6,635 bases of DNA, taken from DTU078 sp002397345. GTDB lineage: Bacteria > Bacillota > Clostridia > Oscillospirales > CAG-272. Of this stretch, positions 5,291 through 6,635 are shown one piece after another. Location: NCBI GenBank assembly GCA_937875545.1, contig CALLYE010000044.1, positions 1 through 6,635 of the forward strand, given 5' to 3'. How positions within the stretch are numbered: position 1 is the first letter of the stretch; every line of letters starts with the position of its first letter. The notes beneath the pieces were generated by a model. The model did no database searches. It was given only the letters and a program-made list of their open reading frames with translations, and had not been told where the DNA came from. A program made the translations under genes and the position numbers.

Positions 5291-5329
5291 ATGCCGGTCA
5301 TTCGGTATAAAGACGATAATAAAAGATAA
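5291..5329 (+). CDS. Possible 12-codon ORF (MPVIRYKDDNKR)
   Basis: ATG at 5291 is preceded by AAGAGGAT with AGAGG about 8 nt upstream, a usable ribosome-binding site, and the frame stops after 12 codons. It could be a leader peptide, the preserved beginning of a gene cut off by a rearrangement, or chance. No family is recognisable at this length. The rest of 5247-5352 contains nothing I can support. Confidence 0.2.
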   Translation: MPVIRYKDDNKR

Positions 5330-5352
5330 AAAGAGAGTATTATAAATAACCT

Positions 5353-5396
5353 AAAAAGGATCGAAGTGGCTTTATCATGCCGTTTCGATCCTTTTT
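5353..5396 (+). terminator. Long intrinsic terminator (bidirectional) closing the regulator/zinc-ribbon transcript
   Basis: AAAAAGGATCGAA (5353-5365) pairs with TTCGATCCTTTTT (5384-5396), extended by two G-U and three G-C pairs to an 18-bp stem with an 8-nt loop (5371-5378). The A and T tracts at the two ends suit termination in both directions. It sits only about 15 bp before the start of recombinase homology. Confidence 0.85.
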
Positions 5397-5410
5397 AAAA
5401 CTGTCCTTTC

Positions 5411-6635
5411 ATAATAATCTCTAAATCGGTCAGCCGTTTCGCACGGAACACAGTCGACAGTCTCACGACCGTTCGCAAACTGAAGGAACACGGCACGGAG
5501 ATCTATTTTGAAAAGGAAAACATCTACACTTTCGACAGCAAGGGCGAATTGCTTATCACAATAATGTCTTCATTGGCGCAGGAAGAGAGCCGCTCCATTT
5601 CAGAAAACGTCACATGGGGACAGAGGAAGCGTTTTGCTGATGGAAAAGTCAGTATGCCTTATAAACGGTTTCTCGGCTACGACAAGGGCGAGGACGGCGC
5701 TCCGGTTATCAATGAAGAAGAAGCCGGAATTGTAAAGCTCATCTACCAACTGTTCCTTGAGGGTAAAACTCCGGCTGGCATTTGTCGGTATTTAGATAAG
5801 CAAGGTATTCTTACGCCCTCCGGCAAACAAAAATGGAGTCAGACCACGGTAAACAGTATCCTAAGTAATGAGAAATATAAAGGCGATGCCTTGCTGCAAA
5901 AACGGTTCACGGTGGACTTCCTTATGAAAACAATGAAGGTCAACGAGGGCGAAGTTCCGCAATACTATGTAGAAAATAGCCATGAGGCAATTATCGACCC
6001 AACCGATTGGGACATCGTGCAAGCGGAGATTGCCAGGCGCAAAACGCTCGGTAGAGCTTACAGCGGAAATAGTGTTTTTTCATCAAGGTTGGTATGCGGC
6101 GATTGCGGCGGTTTCTTCGGTCAGAAAGTGTGGCACTCAACCGATGCCTATCGCAAGGTGATATGGCGATGCAACGGCAAATTCAAGGGCGAAAAGAAAT
6201 GCACCACGCCACATTTAGATATTGAAACTATACAGCAGAAGTTCCTCTTTGCCTATAATCAGCTGATGCAGAACCGTGATAACGTCATCACCGACTGCAA
6301 TCAAATACGTCAGTTAGTTTCGGATTGCACGGCGCTGGATGCGGAGACCCTGAAGCTAACCGAAGAAATTGAGGTATTGGCGGAGATGGCCAAAGCCTGC
6401 GTTAAAGAGAACGCCGCCTCGGCACAGTCCCAAGAGGAGTACACGAAAAAATACAACGCTCTGGTGAAACGTTATGAAAAGATTTCTGCACGACTTGACG
6501 CACTTGCTGCCGAAAAGTCTCGGAAGCAAGACCGAGACCGTGAACTGCGGCTTTTCATCGAATCGATAAAAAAGCAGCCTCTCGTCCTCGAAGTCTGGAG
6601 CGAAAGGCTGTGGGTGGGTTTGCTTGAAAAAGCCA
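5411..6635 (+). pseudogene. Large serine recombinase, N-terminus missing, runs off the right edge
   Basis: An uninterrupted frame of 408 codons to the window end, counted here from 5411. Residues 4-12 (SKSVSRFAR) are the conserved arginine segment of the serine recombinase catalytic domain (equivalent to R68 and R71 of gamma-delta resolvase). KGELLITIMSSLAQEESRSI (about 43-62) is the following core and long helix. The Recombinase domain runs from about residue 82 (MPYKRFLGYDKG) to about 205. A zinc-ribbon follows with C229, C232, C254 and C264 (LVCGDCGG... RCNG... KKCTTPHL). A long coiled-coil spans about 285-380, then the C-terminal FIESIKKQPLVLEVW segment. The first part of the catalytic domain, about 65-80 residues with the YxRxS nucleophile region, is absent and a stop lies at 5396-5398. 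The first in-frame ATG (5564) would give a protein without catalytic residues. In a mobile element this enzyme would integrate and excise DNA; this copy should be inactive unless its N-terminus is supplied by rearrangement. Confidence 0.88.

Noticed and set aside
1..6635. CRISPR array, tRNA, rRNA or riboswitch
   Set aside because: No regularly spaced long repeats, no cloverleaf-like or conserved rRNA segments, and no recognisable riboswitch core were seen on either strand by eye.

Overview
The window looks like chromosomal DNA of an AT-rich Gram-positive anaerobe of the class Clostridia, probably a gut lineage. The signs are GGAG/AGGAG ribosome-binding sites 8-10 nt before starts, sigma-A-like -35/-10 boxes, a DUF4367-type membrane protein paired with an ECF-like sigma factor, a C-x4-C-x-H-x4-C lipoprotein of a kind common in Clostridia, and a large serine recombinase of the clostridial mobile-element type. 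The species cannot be named from the sequence.

Left part (12-3903, minus strand, read right to left): a vegetative-type promoter (3875-3903) drives an ECF-like sigma factor (3835-3260). It overlaps by 4 bp a single-pass DUF4367 membrane protein (3263-2547), the likely anti-sigma partner. A good intrinsic terminator (2504-2540) closes this pair. Three envelope or secreted proteins follow in the same direction: a 139-aa secreted protein with three cysteines (2370-1951), a 143-aa Ser/Thr/Gly-rich secreted protein (1748-1317) and a 408-aa lipoprotein with beta-propeller-like repeats (1238-12). Stem-loops without a proper U-tract separate these three. A possible ECF-type promoter (2413-2439) and three spaced copies of AAATATTG lie just upstream of the first. 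My reading is a signalling module: membrane sensor/anti-sigma, sigma factor and exported cargo. That the cargo is the regulon is inference.

Middle (3904-4342): no intact gene. It holds a decayed minus-strand N-terminal fragment of an IS630-type transposase (3965-4208), with one frameshift in an A6 run and one internal stop, then several dyad symmetries and a clear plus-strand promoter (4272-4300) whose -35 box lies inside a 22-bp palindrome.

Right part (4343-6635, plus strand): an HTH-like regulator with a long acidic linker (4343-5038), a 44-aa zinc-ribbon protein (5112-5246), a possible 12-codon ORF (5291-5329) and a long hairpin terminator (5353-5396). About 15 bp after the hairpin a large serine recombinase begins abruptly, already inside its catalytic domain, and runs off the right edge. 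Its catalytic-serine segment is absent, so this is a rearranged mobile-element boundary. The DNA right of the junction is visibly more GC-rich than the left part.

The most interesting parts are the sigma/DUF4367/secreted-protein module, the probable frameshift at the lipoprotein's 3' end, the small zinc-ribbon gene, and the regulator with its palindromic operator candidate beside the broken recombinase.
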